A stretch of 64,000 bases of DNA from Larix kaempferi (Eukaryota > Streptophyta > Pinopsida > Pinales > Pinaceae): contig BSBM01000370.1 in the NCBI GenBank assembly GCA_027924585.1, positions 30,029,501 to 30,093,500 of the forward strand, in the 5' to 3' direction. Positions 32,771-43,983 of this stretch are shown here, piece after piece; the first letter of the stretch is position 1, and every line of letters begins with the position of its first letter. Position numbers and translations under genes: made by a program. The notes under the pieces were generated by a model. The model was not told the DNA's origin, made no database searches, and was given only the letters and a program-made list of their open reading frames with translations.

Positions 32771-34465
32771 ATGGCTGGTAGAGGAGATCCTTTTATACGA
32801 AGAGATTCCTCTGGAAACCCACTTGAAACAGCTTAACTAGAAGACTTCGTTCTGGAACCAAAATATCAAGAAAACGTAAGTTTTGGAGGTTAAAACAAAG
32901 AACCTTTATACGTTGTCCCATTTGAGGAGGTAGACCACTTCCAAAGACATACACGTTCTTACATGAGGAAGCTTGGAGGATTAAGTGTAATTCCCACATT
33001 TCCTAGAAGGCGAATTCCTAAGAAATAAATCTCATACACCATAGATTCAGTGCTTGTAGAAAATTTGGAGGAGTTGTTGGATTTATCTTTTCAAGAAATC
33101 ACAGATCCCCTTGACCAGTTGGTGCCCGAATCCTCTCCAGCTCAGGAAATTCCTCATACACCGCATCATTCACCAACACATTCCCCACCACGAATTATGG
33201 TTGGAAATGTTAACCAACCTGTGTGGAGATCCAGAGGGCCACTTAACCTGGCTTCACCTTTACACGATTTTCCCAAACATCCAGAGATGGTGCTACCTAA
33301 ATTCGACCCTGGAAAAGGCATCTTTTTCGAAGACCACCTAAAGAGTTTTTATTTGGCTCTGAACCTTTTAAATGTAGAACATGAAGATGTGGTTTGCATA
33401 CTTTTCCCTTCAAGTTTTGAGCTAAGGGCATCTTCTTGGTATTTTAGTCTACAAGCTAATTCTATAGCATATTGGGACGATTTTGAAAAATGTTTTTTAA
33501 ACAAGTTTGGCAATGAGAAGACTGTTGCCACGCTCATGAAAGAACTGTTATCTATGAGGATGGAGAAGAAAGAAAAGGTGCAGGAGTTTAATCAAAGATT
33601 CACTATCTTATTAAATAATTTTAGTGTTGCAACAAACCCCGTTGAGGAATCCTTGGTAGAATATTACACTACAACATTGTACCCACCTATAGCTATGTTT
33701 GTCAAAAGAGCAATTAAGGCTACTCTAATAGAAAACTATGAGGAAGCTAAGAAGGTAGAAGCTGACTTGGATAGTATTTCAAAACACGCATTAGAATTGG
33801 AAGTAAAACCAATGGCTAGCAAGAAGCCTCTCATATTATCTAGACCTAAAGAAGAACCCTCAAATCAAATAGAAAATGTGGTTAAAATGGTACATAAATT
33901 ATCGAACAAAATAGTAGACTTGGAGAAAGATAAGGGAGATGGTACATCTAGAAAACCATTTAATCCCTTCTACAAGAAAAGGGAAGAAAGTGGACAGCCT
34001 CTACCGCCTATAACTAATTCTGTTGTCCTAAATTTGAATGAATTTGGCATGGAACATTTCTGCTCTTTTCACCAAGAACAACACTCTGAAAAGAGCTGCC
34101 CGCAATGGATAAATTCAATGACTTTAGTAATGAATAAATTGTTAGATGCACAGCTGATAGATCAGGAAGATCTAGAAGAAGATCAAACAAAAGAACAAGA
34201 ATATCCAACTGAGGAGATCACAATGGTATTATGGGACTGGGCACCCACTTTGGGATTGAATGAAGAAGAGCAGGCTAAAGAAGTCCAAGTATCATCAGTA
34301 AACATCACCACTAGAATTAAAGGGTCGGTGGTAGATCAAAGCCCGGTGTTTCCTAAGATGAATATCACAAAGGAAGCTCCGAAAAGGAATATTGGAATCA
34401 CTCAGCCTCAACCCAAAGTGAATTCTGAAATTGTAAAAGAAACGAGCCCAGTGATAAATAAATAG
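32771..34465 (+). pseudogene. Tat-like gypsy gag (G2)
   Basis: The most likely start is ATG at 32771 (MAGRGDPFIRRDSSGNPLE), followed in the same frame by three stops before a clean stretch of 471 codons from 33050. The capsid part has LASPLHDFPKHPEMVLPKF, SSWYFSLQANSIAYWDDFE and FLNKFGNEKTVATLMKELL, the retrotransposon Gag core. A C-x2-H-x3-H-x4-C element (CSFHQEQHSEKSC) replaces the usual CCHC knuckle. The remainder is acidic. It forms the particle core. Confidence 0.9.
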
Positions 34466-34710
34466 GAAAAAGTCATAGTGAACAAGCCAGGAAATGGTGG
34501 GACGAGCACATAAGAATACAATATGGGGTACGATATTGTGGAGTACATTAAGAAGAATACAATATTTGAATTATGTAATATCCCCCAATAGAGGAAGAAA
34601 TTATTAGAATCTTTTGACCCACAATCAAGCAGTTCCATAGATGCCGTTGATTCATATACGAAGATAAACGAAGCAAGCATCAGTGGTAAATCAAAATCTC
34701 AGACTCTACC

Positions 34711-34992
34711 TTGTTAACCTTTGAAATTTTCAATCACAATGTACATAATTGTTTGGTAGATTCTGGAGCTTCATTCAATGTTATGCCACTATCCATTTGT
34801 AAAAAAATCAATGGGAAACCAATACCATCCCCTTCCCAGATCATACAATTGGACAGTTCTGTTGTTAAGGTTATAGGGGAGATGAAATATGTGCTTATTA
34901 GATTGTCTACGGACCCAAGGGTATGCCAATTTATAGATATCGTGGTAGTAGATATACCTGAAGCTTATGGTTTGATATTGAGAAGGGACTAG
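34711..34992 (+). pseudogene. Retropepsin of G2
   Basis: CLVDSGASFNVMPLSI carries the Asp-Ser-Gly active site, followed by GEMKYVLIRLSTDPRV and a conserved AYGLILRRD end where LLLGRD-like sequence is expected. A frame break between gag and this part occurs near 34600-34700. It cleaves the Gag-Pol precursor. Confidence 0.87.
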
Positions 34993-35342
34993 TCTACGAA
35001 AATAAATGGTTATTTTGCAACAGATTGGTCTCACTTATGGTTTCCATATTAGAACAAGCAAAATCATATTAAAGTACTAAGAGAGCCTCACATGAAGCAA
35101 AATGTAACTCAACTTGAAGAAAAGAATGAGCCGATAAATTTTTCATCCTCGGTTTAGGGAACTACTTCTTAGAGCTTGAACCAGGAAATTGTCAAGCGAA
35201 AGAAGCCAGTCATGAATCATACACACAGTCTAATCTCCTTTGATTCTCACAGGCTGATGAAATTTATTGTAACATAGTATACTTAGTTACTAACTTAGGA
35301 GATACCACTAACCAAGTAGATTTAGGGAATAATTTTTGGGTT

Positions 35343-36116
35343 TTGTACTTTGATGATTCCAAGACACAAGAGGGATCGGGAGTCGGTTGTGTTCTCATTG
35401 ACCCTGAAAGAAATAAACATTTTCTCTCTTGTAGGATAGAGTTTGAATTCACAAATAACACTGCAGAATATGAAGCTCTAGTCCAAGGACTGAAAAGAGC
35501 CTTTGAATTGAATGTAAAAAATTTGAAATTTTTTGGTGATTCCGAAATATTTGTCAGACAAATTAGAAATATTATTCATTGTTTATCTCCGCATCTTAAA
35601 GGATACCAATTTGAGGTATGGAATTTAATAGCACAGTTCAATGCTTTTAACATAAATGCAATTCCCATATTACAAAATGATGTAGCTGATTTGTTAGCTA
35701 CTTCTGCTTCTAGATTAGTTCTGACAAATAACAAGTGCTCTATTGAACTAATTTTCAGGCCATCGGTACCTGACAACATTACAAATCTAAGGGTGTTCGG
35801 CGATAATGAACATATTATTATCTTCCTAACGAATGAAGAAGTTTTCAAAGAGTATATAATTGATGAAGAAGATCATCAATCATATTTACAGAACAAGGAT
35901 GCAGTCAAAATAAATTTCATGCCAAAAGGAGTGAGAACCCTTGAAGGAATGTTTGACTTGGAAAATGAATTCCGGAAACTAGCTAATGCTAAGACAAACA
36001 AATCTTCGATGCAGTATGAGTTGGTAAATTTAGGGACAGAAGCTAAACCTAAGTATGTCAATCTAGGTAAATGTTGTTTGCCTGGTGAAAGGCGCAAGCT
36101 CATCAAATTGTTTTAG
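35343..36116 (+). pseudogene. Archaeal-type RNase H (aRNH) plus linker, upstream of RT in G2
   Basis: This is an RNase HI domain of the type seen in plant Tat/Ogre elements and plant/archaeal RNase H. The acidic catalytic set is visible: LYFDDSKTQEGSGVGCVLID (Asp), NNTAEYEALVQGLKRA (Glu), FFGDSEIFVRQI (Asp) and LQNDVADLLATSA (Asp). It is followed in the same open frame by a linker (PKYVNLGKCCLPGERRKL) that leads to the reverse transcriptase start FAWTYEYLKTYD just after the stop at 36114-36116. The domain therefore lies between protease and reverse transcriptase. In the Ogre elements I know, it follows the usual RNase H. Confidence 0.85.
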
Positions 36117-36812
36117 CAGTACAAGAACGTATTCGCATGGACTTATGAATATTTAAAGACTTATGATACACGCATCATACAACATGTGATACCCATTAAA
36201 ATAGGTGTGAAGCCCTTTCAGCGGCGGCTCAGAAAGATGCATCCTCTGCTGTAACCCTTAATCCAAAAGGAGTTGAAGAATCTATTGGATGCTAAGATTA
36301 TTTTCAAAGTTCGACACTCCGAATGGGTGGCAAATCTAGTTCTAGTAAGGAAGAAATTAGGTGAGATATGACTGTGTGTTGATTTTCCAGACAAAGATAA
36401 CTATCCGGTTCCACCAATGGAGCAAATTTTACAAATGGTATCAGGGTCAGAATTTTTCTCCCTGTTAGATGGATTCTATGGCTATAATCAAGTATTAGTG
36501 GCCGAGCAAGATCGATTGAAAACTACATTTCGCATGAAGTGGGGAATGTTCGCATATCAGAGGATGCCTTTTGGCCTAATGAATGCAGGAGCCACATTCC
36601 AGAGGGCGATAGATATTGAATTCCGAGGTTTAGTCGGCCACTGCGTGGTCATCTATCTAGATGATGTAACCGTTTTCTCCAAGAAACGAGAAGACCATGT
36701 TTTCCACTTGAAACATATTTTTGATCCTTGCAGGAAATATGGCATATCTCTGAACCCAAAGAAGAGTATTTTTGTTTTTCTTGAAGGAAAAGTTTTGGGT
36801 CACATCATCTAA
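36117..36812 (+). pseudogene. Reverse transcriptase of G2
   Basis: Begins FAWTYEYLKTYDTRIIQH and continues VIPIKIGVKPFQRRLRKMHP. After stops at about 36252 and 36368 it has a clean stretch with SGSEFFSLLDGFYGYNQVLV, FAYQRMPFGLMNAGATFQR and the catalytic VVIYLDDVTVFS, ending FLEGKVLGHII. Part of the region between LVLVRKKLGEI and DKDNYPVPPMEQ appears shortened. A stop at 36810 precedes the RNase H. Confidence 0.92.
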
Positions 36813-37530
36813 AAAAAGGGAATCTCGATAGACCCAGAGAGAGTTCAGGCTATAACTCAGAAACCCATGCCCCATAATAAAAAAGCTATGCAATCATTTA
36901 TGGGTTCGATTAATTTTGTTCGAAGGTTTGTGCCTGATTTCGTACAAATTGTGAAACCTTTGCAGCAAATGGTAAAGCAAAGTGTGCAGTTCAAATGGAT
37001 TGACATCGATAAGATTGCATTTAAAGACATAAATACTTCCATAGATCATGCACCTTCTTTAAGATGTCCAGACTTTGAAAATGATTTTATCATTTACACC
37101 TTTGCTTCAGATAATTCTCTCGCAACAGTGCTCACTCAGAAAGGGGAATCAGGAGATGAATATCCAATACCTTTCATGAGCACTGGGTTACAAGCGGCTG
37201 AACTGAATTACCCAGCCGTGGATAAACAAGCATATGCAGTGTTCAAAGTTGTAAAGCAGTTCATACCCTACATTTTGAAAAATAGAACGAAGGTCATTGT
37301 ACCTCATCTGTCTGTCAGGTCATTGTTTGTACACAAGGAGTTGGGAGAACGAAGAGGAAATTGGGTAACTGCACTACAAGAATATGATCTAGAGTTCAAA
37401 CCAGCTACTATCATTAAATGTCAGGGATTGTGTAAGTTTCCCACAAAGAACCAAATTGATGAGGATCATGATTGGCAAAATTTGGTTGAATTGAATTTAA
37501 CTGAAGTATGTTCCATTTTCACTGCTCCGG
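36813..37530 (+). pseudogene. Degenerate gypsy-type RNase H of G2
   Basis: The connection subdomain (KAMQSFMGSINFVRRFVPDF) leads to the RNase H IYTFASDNSLATVLTQ, ELNYPAVDKQAYAVFKVVKQ. The usual TDASD is TFASD and the usual KEL/KEA is KQA, so the first Asp and the Glu are lost, as also in G1. This fits the known pattern in Tat elements, in which the old RNase H loses activity once an archaeal-type RNase H has been gained. Confidence 0.85.
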
Positions 37531-38020
37531 AATCCTGGTACAGAGATTTGGTGCACTATCTCCAGCAAGGATATTTACCAGAACAATGGAACTCTAAGCA
37601 AAGAAGGGAACTTCGATTGAAGTCAACATCTTATCAGATAATTGACAGAGTACTTTTCATAAAAAATATGACAGAGTTTTTCTTAGATGTCTTGAGAAGG
37701 AATATGCGGACAAGGTAGTCAAATAATTACACAACGGTCCCACAGGGGGGACATTTTTCTGGGGATACCACTGCTCATAAGATACTCAAAGCTGGGTACT
37801 ATTGGCCCACTCTTTTCAAGGATTCTCATGATTACACAAGAAAATGTGATGTATGTCAAAGGAGCGCTGGAAAATTGCCAAAAGCAGCAGGGCCATTGCA
37901 GCCAATTACTATCTCTGAACCATTTGAGCAGTGGGGCATAGATGTTATTGGAGAAATCAATCCAAATTATTCATTGCAACACCGGTATATCCCCACAGCC
38001 ACTGATTATTTCAAACGGTG
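37531..38020 (+). pseudogene. Integrase of G2, N-terminal part
   Basis: Includes YRDLVHYLQQGYLPEQWNS, then, after a stop at 37716-37718 and frame breaks, the zinc region (RKCDVCQRSAGKLPKAAG) and the start of the core, FEQWGIDVIGEINPN, with the first catalytic Asp. It is interrupted at 38020 (CGGTG) by element K. Confidence 0.88.
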
Positions 38021-38937
38021 TGTTAGCACTCAAATAGACCCTAAGGTTGTGGAAGGCCTCTTCAAGGTAACACACAAAACCACTTTAGGAAAGAGAGTTG
38101 GATTCTATCTTCCCAGAGAGGGATCTCTCACTGTTTGTTTATCAAGGCCAGATATGGGAGTTAAAATTAAAATCATATTGGTGCTTGGTTGAAACAAGGT
38201 GAACATTCATTGGGAAATGGAGTCAAAATACTTAATATGGTAAAGGGGAAATGATTTGCATAAGGATTCTTATTAGAGGTAGGGTAGTTACTCATTTATA
38301 GTCAAAAAGTTGTTTGTATAGTGATAGGGAAGAAAATAAGAACAATCCATCAACATAGAGCATTATAAATGAATTCTGCATTAACTTTAGTAGAAAGATG
38401 TTTGTGTATGCTTGGAATCAAAGAAACAGAGCATAAACATATGAATTCTGCTTCAATATACACTTATCCAAACATGAAAAGAAAACAATATGGCATAGAA
38501 ACAAGGATACATTCACATGAAGAAAAGGAGATACAGACTGTAAAATAAACAACACAAGAATCTATGCTTCAAATCACTTGCTCGGCTCTACCCATTTTAT
38601 TAAAGAAGTATCAAAATTTACACAGCACAAGGACTCACGGGTTCCAACCAACAACCCCTTGCTCTTCATTACATATGAGTATATATAGGTATTCTCAGCC
38701 CCGAGGCTCAAATCACTCTAACAGAAAGTTGTTAATACTGGATATGAAACCTATACAAATAGTTTCATCCTCTCCTAGAATTAGTTACAACAAAAAACAA
38801 CAAACGTTGACAGGTAGGATTAACATCCTTTACAAGTTCCCTCGAGCATCTACTAGCCGGTAACAAACTCTAGTAAATAAACAAAATTCCTTAGTAACTA
38901 ATTATTCATGCCCTAATCTCCACGTACTTCAGAATAT
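38021..38937 (-). repeat. 3' untranslated region and 3' LTR of element K
   Basis: On the minus strand it ends AGTGCTAACA and contains a TATA-like CTATATATACTC near 38677-38688 about 660 bp before the end, as expected for an LTR promoter. The LTR start is not resolved. No second copy is in the window. Confidence 0.55.
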
Positions 38938-41900
38938 TCATGGATTCAATGTCAGTTTTTCCTTCCCATACTTCTCCACGATCTTCCACTGGTCAGCAGT
39001 TGGCAATTCTGATGTGGCCACATCCTTTAACATTACCCACAATTCTGTATGATCCCTGTATGAGCCGCTTTGAAGACATGCACCTGCCTTTTTGAAGATC
39101 ATGCCCAATTCAAAATCCTTTGCCAATTTGTCTACCATTGTTTTTCCTATCAGAGGTTGGTCCATGTCAGCAAAGCATTCATTATCCAATCTGCATTCCC
39201 ATAACTTTCCCTGATATTCTTCTTGTGTCCTCATGGTGCCATCCTCCTCCCAAAAGAGAGGCATCCCCTTCTTAAACAAGGAGTCAAACATATCCCTGAA
39301 GTACTTCACCGGCTGGGCCTAGACATCAATTCTGGCCTGAATATTTTTCACCTGTTGATGCTTATTTATCACTCTCTTGAACCAAATGATGGTGGATAAT
39401 CTATCTTTTATACTTGCTTCCTTTACTTCATCTTCAGTCAAGCCATTCAAGAATTCTATGGCATTTTCAGCGTGCTCCACAGGATTTTTATTCAATTTTT
39501 CATTTGCTGCTACTACACTTTTCTTGGCTAGCTTGATTACAGTTTCTTTATCTAGGACAAAGTCAAGGTAGGGCCTTAAATTTTCTGCCTTTGCAATAAT
39601 GTTATCCCAAATGACTTGCTTTGCTTCCTGTAGGGAAGTTTGACCTGTGGCCTGCTTCACCAATTCTTCATTTTTGACCTGCATCTCCTGGTACTTGGTT
39701 TCCCAATCCTCCTTTTCCTGCTCTGCTTTTGACATCAGGGTTTTCAGATTTGTGTTTTGCTTCTTTAACTTTTCCACTTCTAAGTCTCTCAGACTTGCCT
39801 GTGCCATATCCCCCACAAGGGAGAAGTCACCTGATTCTATGGAGGGAGGTGTGGCCATGTTCTCCAACTCTTTGCTCTTCTCCTGCAGTTGCCTTTCAAG
39901 GTATTTAGACTTAGCTTTCCACTTCTTTTCACTCTCCACCATGAGAGCCATATCACTCGGCCACAACTTTTCCTTCTCTTCAAATTTCAACAATCTAGCT
40001 TTGCAGTCTGTTAGTTCCTCTTGTAGCTTTTCTCTCTTCTCCTATAGCTCTGTCAATTCAGAGGCTTCCACCAGCTGGGTGGAGGGGGTTTTAGCTTCTT
40101 TTTCAATGACTGAATGGTGTTATCTTTCTCATCCAACAACTTTTGTATACTGGCCTTCTTGTCTTCCTGGCTTTCAATAGCCAACAATGCATTTTGCAGC
40201 TTTTTGATTTGTACCTTGTGGGATTTGTTTTCCATTCTCTCTAGTTCGAGCTAATTTTGAAACTTACCCTTACAAACTTGCAATTTAGATAGCTCTAGTG
40301 CATCCTTAAGAAACTTGGCATAGATAACCTCCCAAGTTTCCTTGTGCAAGTTGATCATATCAGGAACATAAATATCTTCCAAGTTCACTTTCAGTTCAGT
40401 AGCTTTGTTTTTGGTAGCTAAGGCCAAGTTCAAGGTGTTCTGAGCATGGCTCCTATTGGTCACCAAAGACACATCTTTATTGGAAATCTGCCTCACTTCT
40501 TCATATAGTTTAGACTCCTCTGAGGCTGCTTTTGTGCTCCCTTTATACTCCTCCAGTAGCTCAGCTCTACTCTTGCTGGGTGCAGCAAGTTCAGTGGCTG
40601 TTTGGCTGAATATATATTCTTTGACCTCGAAAGCAGGTAGCTTAATATTCACCTGTTTCTTTTTTCCTTGACCAACTAACACCTGTGCAATCTGCTACTC
40701 AGGTTTTTCTACTTTCTACCTTTTGGGAGCTCAAGTTTTGTGTCATCATCTATATCCATGACATAAATCTTTTCCAACTTGCTGGTTTTCCCAGAGCCAT
40801 TGGCAAGGGGTATAGTTTATTCAACCATTGGGACCAGGATGGAAGAGCTACATAGTGGGGAAGTGGCTTTTGGTACCAGGGAGGTGGAGTCATCAGGTGT
40901 ATCTATCTCCATTTGACTTTTTCCAGGATATTCTAGCAAATTAGCAGTCTCAGACAACCTTGTAATTTCAAAATGTATAAAATCTTTTATGTTACTTTCT
41001 TTTCTTATGTCTAAGATGATGTGGTGGGGGTCATAATTGATGGTTGACTTTGTTCTGAATCCCATATCTCTCATCATACCTTCAATGGTTGGAAGGGCAG
41101 CCTTGTTTTTAACGATGAATGGGCCTACAACCCATGGAAAAGTGATATCTGAAGCCTTCTTGTCATCCAAGAAATGTTCAACTTCCACCTGCAGCTTCTA
41201 CCTGATGAACTCCAGTGTAAATAATCTAGGGGTTAGAAAAGATGGTAGCACATAGGGTGCATGGACAAAACCATAAACTATGATTGTTGTGCTGTGTTCT
41301 GAGAGGAACCAGTCACCTATCTTCTTATCTGGAGAAGGTTGCAACATGTCTTTCATTTCTGTTAATACCTTGGGAAGTTTCCTTTGAAAGATAACATTGT
41401 AGACTTCATACATGATGTTGTTCATGAACTCAGCGTAGTCTGTGAGTGTCTCCCGAGTGAGCAACATCTCAGGAATCTGTAAGTTCTCTTCATTAAAAGA
41501 CAAGAACATTCTCAGCAGGTATGACTGGAATCTGAAGCTTCTAGTTTTGGGGAACTCCACTAGCTCAAAATGGATATTCTCATATAGGGCCTCATCAAAC
41601 CTAAGGCAGGCACACTAGATGGACTGACTGAGATCCTCAGTCTCGAGAGGACATGTGCTCATGACAAACAACATGCTTATTAAAGGTTCAATGATATGTT
41701 GGTCTGTATCTAATCCTAGGAGCTGGGCTAGTAGGGTTATAACACATTTGGACTCTTCTCTAAATAGACTGACTTCACCAGGGAAAGGTTGGTCCTGGAA
41801 GGAGACATTAGGAAGTAGGCTAGCATGGAAGAAAATTTACTTAAGCTCGACTAGGGCTTGTCTGAAATGATGAATTAGGGCTTCTTCTGTGTACTCTTTG

Positions 41901-42523
41901 GATTTCTAGAAAAAATCATCCGGGATTGACAGGGATTTCCTAACAGTGAGGGGGTTGAATTGGCACAGGATCTTAGAGCTTGATGCACCCATAATCACCC
42001 TCTCAGAGGAGGATTAATTGGTGGCGCACTAGTCGATGAACTCAGGACAATTTGGGGTTTGGTCGATTGCAAACAAATGAAAAAATTATTGGTAAACCTT
42101 ATGTACATCAATATTCCCCTCCCTAATCAACTTCAACCTGTCCTCAGCTGTCTCAATGGAGTTATTTATCAATACTATGTCATAAACCTTAGCATCTTTA
42201 TCCTCAAACAAGTCACCTATCCTCTGGTATTCAAAACCTGGGGGTTCTATCTCACTTAATTCAGCCATTTAAATAGTTTTGTATGGATACAAGAGGCCTA
42301 CCTAGTTATCAACAACTGGTCTGAGAATCTGTCTAAGTTGGATGCTTCTCCACAGTTGCCTTCTGTTGTTTTCCAATGCACAGGACAAATGATACTTGGA
42401 TCCTCGTGCAGCTATATTTTTATATAATTTCCATTTTCTTACCAGCCTTGCATCTCTCATAGTGAAGAAATTCTCTGAGCCCTCCACCTGCATGATCGAA
42501 CTTGAGCCGTAGATCTCCTTCAC
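38938..42523 (-). pseudogene. Long globular/coiled-coil ORF of element K
   Basis: The likely start is ATG at 42521-42523 (MKEIYGSSSIMQVEG), with about ten stops over 1,190 codons. The N-terminal globular part contains ENIHFELVEF...FQSYLLRMFLSF, YEVYNVIFQRKLP, GDWFLSEHSTTIIVYGFVHA and PYVLPSFLTPRLFTLEFIR. The next part has DDKKASDITFPWVVGPF and GMMRDMGFRTKS. A coiled coil follows (EEKEKLWPSDM, QLQEKSKELENMA, LKTLMSKAEQEKEDWE) and then a C-terminal domain ending GKEKLTLNP. The globular part aligns with the accessory ORF of G2 (GTYIIMFGGSQAPSLFPKY; KKASFPHLSFGIRAYKF). It is the only coding region of K. Function is unknown. Confidence 0.75.
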
Positions 42524-43195
42524 CCTTTAACTCCACGATCCTCTGCAGATTTCAATCCTCTCACATGCCTCCTTTCTTGCACCTTATATCCACAAAAATT
42601 CTATCAACCATCAATTTAGATCTTGCCCACATCTTAACCATCAAAAGGTGCAGCTCCTACCAGGGTCGCAGATTTGGACAACGTCGATGCTCCGTGCATG
42701 TTCAATCTGCGAACAAATATTCAACCGTAGATCTTAACTCTGCCAAATCTACACCATTGCAATACGCGGGGCCTACCAAAACTTTGCAAATCTGAAAATG
42801 TCAATTCCCCATGCATGTCAAATCGTCGAAGTACCTGCTGGCTGTAGATCTATCCTTCCGTCTGTCGATCAAATTTCCAATTTGCTTGCGGGCTAACACA
42901 CTCCGCCCACGCTTAAACTACCCCATCCTACCTTTGCGAAGTTGCTTCTTAGCCGCTGATCTTTATCGCCATAGATATACGCCCTTCACCGGTGCCACAC
43001 CATATAACATTGAGCCGACCTTTGTAATTTATCCCCCATTAGCAATGTTAAAGCTTAGGAACTTTGATTATTTCATTCCCAAATTACAAATACACACCCA
43101 GATCTCTTATTTGGCATCCCTTGGGTCCTATGATCTGAAAACCAAGGCCCCACTCCTTTCATGGATCTAAACCCTTCCATTCATCCAAGACAAAA
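42524..43195 (-). other. Leader of element K
   Basis: About 670 bp between the presumed primer site and the ORF. It is pyrimidine rich on the plus strand, with no convincing frame. A spliced leader cannot be excluded. Confidence 0.4.
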
Positions 43196-43207
43196 CTGGT
43201 GCCAAAA
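43196..43207 (-). promoter_or_regulatory. Presumed primer binding site of element K
   Basis: The minus strand reads TTTTGGCACCAG, compare ATTTTGGCGCTAG at the same place in G2. It directly abuts the target duplication instead of an LTR. Confidence 0.55.
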
Positions 43208-43983
43208 CGGTGGACAAAAGTTGCTCCTCTACGCAATGATGAATGAATACGTAGTCATCAAATTCCTACAAGAGAACATCATAACCAGGTTTGGGGTTCC
43301 AATTTCTTTAGTTTTTGATAATGCAACTTACTTCTCATTTGTTAAATTAACCGCATTTGCTTATGAAAAAGGAATCAAATTGCATTATTCAAAAAATTAT
43401 TATCCCCAGGGAAATGGATTAGCAGGATCAACAAATAAAAATCTCATTTGAATTTTAAAGAAAACTGTCATCGAAATTCAGAGAAATTGGCATGTAGCTC
43501 TCCCCAACGCGTTATGGGAAGATAGGGTTACCCCGAAGCATTACTTAGGAGTTTCTCCTTATACTTTGGTCTACGAAAGGGAAGTTATTCTACCTCCAAA
43601 CATATTACTCCCATCCCTGCAATTAGCCCAAGATTCCAAAGGTTTCGGTAGTGAAATATTACAGTCACGAATTGACACTCTGTTGAAGTGCAAAGAATCT
43701 AGGGAGAAGGACAAAGATAGATTCAACCAACACGATAACATTGTCAAGATATGGTTTGACAAGAATAATTCCATTAAGAGAATTTTTGAGGTAGGAGATT
43801 TCGTTCTTAATTGGGATCACCCACCTGAAGAAAAGGGGAAGCATACCAAATTTCAACAATTATGGCTTGGCCCCTATTAGATTGCTAAGAAGATTGGCCC
43901 TTCAACTTACAAATTTCAAGATTTACAGGGAAAGAGGAAAATCTCTCTGTAAAGGACCTAGCTCTCAAACAATATTTTAATTA
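43208..43983 (+). pseudogene. Integrase of G2, C-terminal part
   Basis: After a frame break it has FLQENIITRFGVPISLVFDN (second Asp) and YPQGNGLAGSTNKNLI, in which the catalytic Glu of GLAESTNR (G1) is Gly. Then VSPYTLVYEREVILPPNIL and FEVGDFVLNWDHPPEEKGKH. It is interrupted by stops at 43449 and 43878. The integrase of this copy is dead both by mutation and by insertion of K. Confidence 0.9.

Larger units (their letters stand above)
38021..43207 (-). mobile_element. Element K: non-autonomous LTR element lacking its 5' LTR
   Basis: G2 integrase stops at CGGTG (38016-38020) and resumes at CGGTG (43208-43212). Read on the minus strand, the insertion begins TTTTGGCACCAG, which looks like an LTR-adjacent spacer plus primer site. 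It then has about 700 bp of leader, one long coiled-coil ORF and a 3' segment that ends GAGTGCTAACA, which looks like an LTR end. So it has primer site to 3' LTR but no 5' LTR. No reverse transcriptase, RNase H or integrase was found. The right boundary could be 43204 if the longer AAACGGTG match is the duplication. Confidence 0.75.

Noticed and set aside
39377-40180. Plus-strand frames of 64 and 177 codons
   Set aside because: Complement of the K coiled-coil ORF, with the same compositional cause.
42502-43170. Plus-strand frames of 97 and 119 codons
   Set aside because: Antisense to the K leader, no domain; the pyrimidine-rich strand explains the open frames.
38021-43207. DNA transposon (hAT-like) because of a possible 8-bp duplication AAACGGTG
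   Set aside because: No terminal inverted repeats and no transposase; TG/TAACA LTR end and TTTTGGCACC primer site fit an LTR element better, and three of the eight bases can belong to the element.
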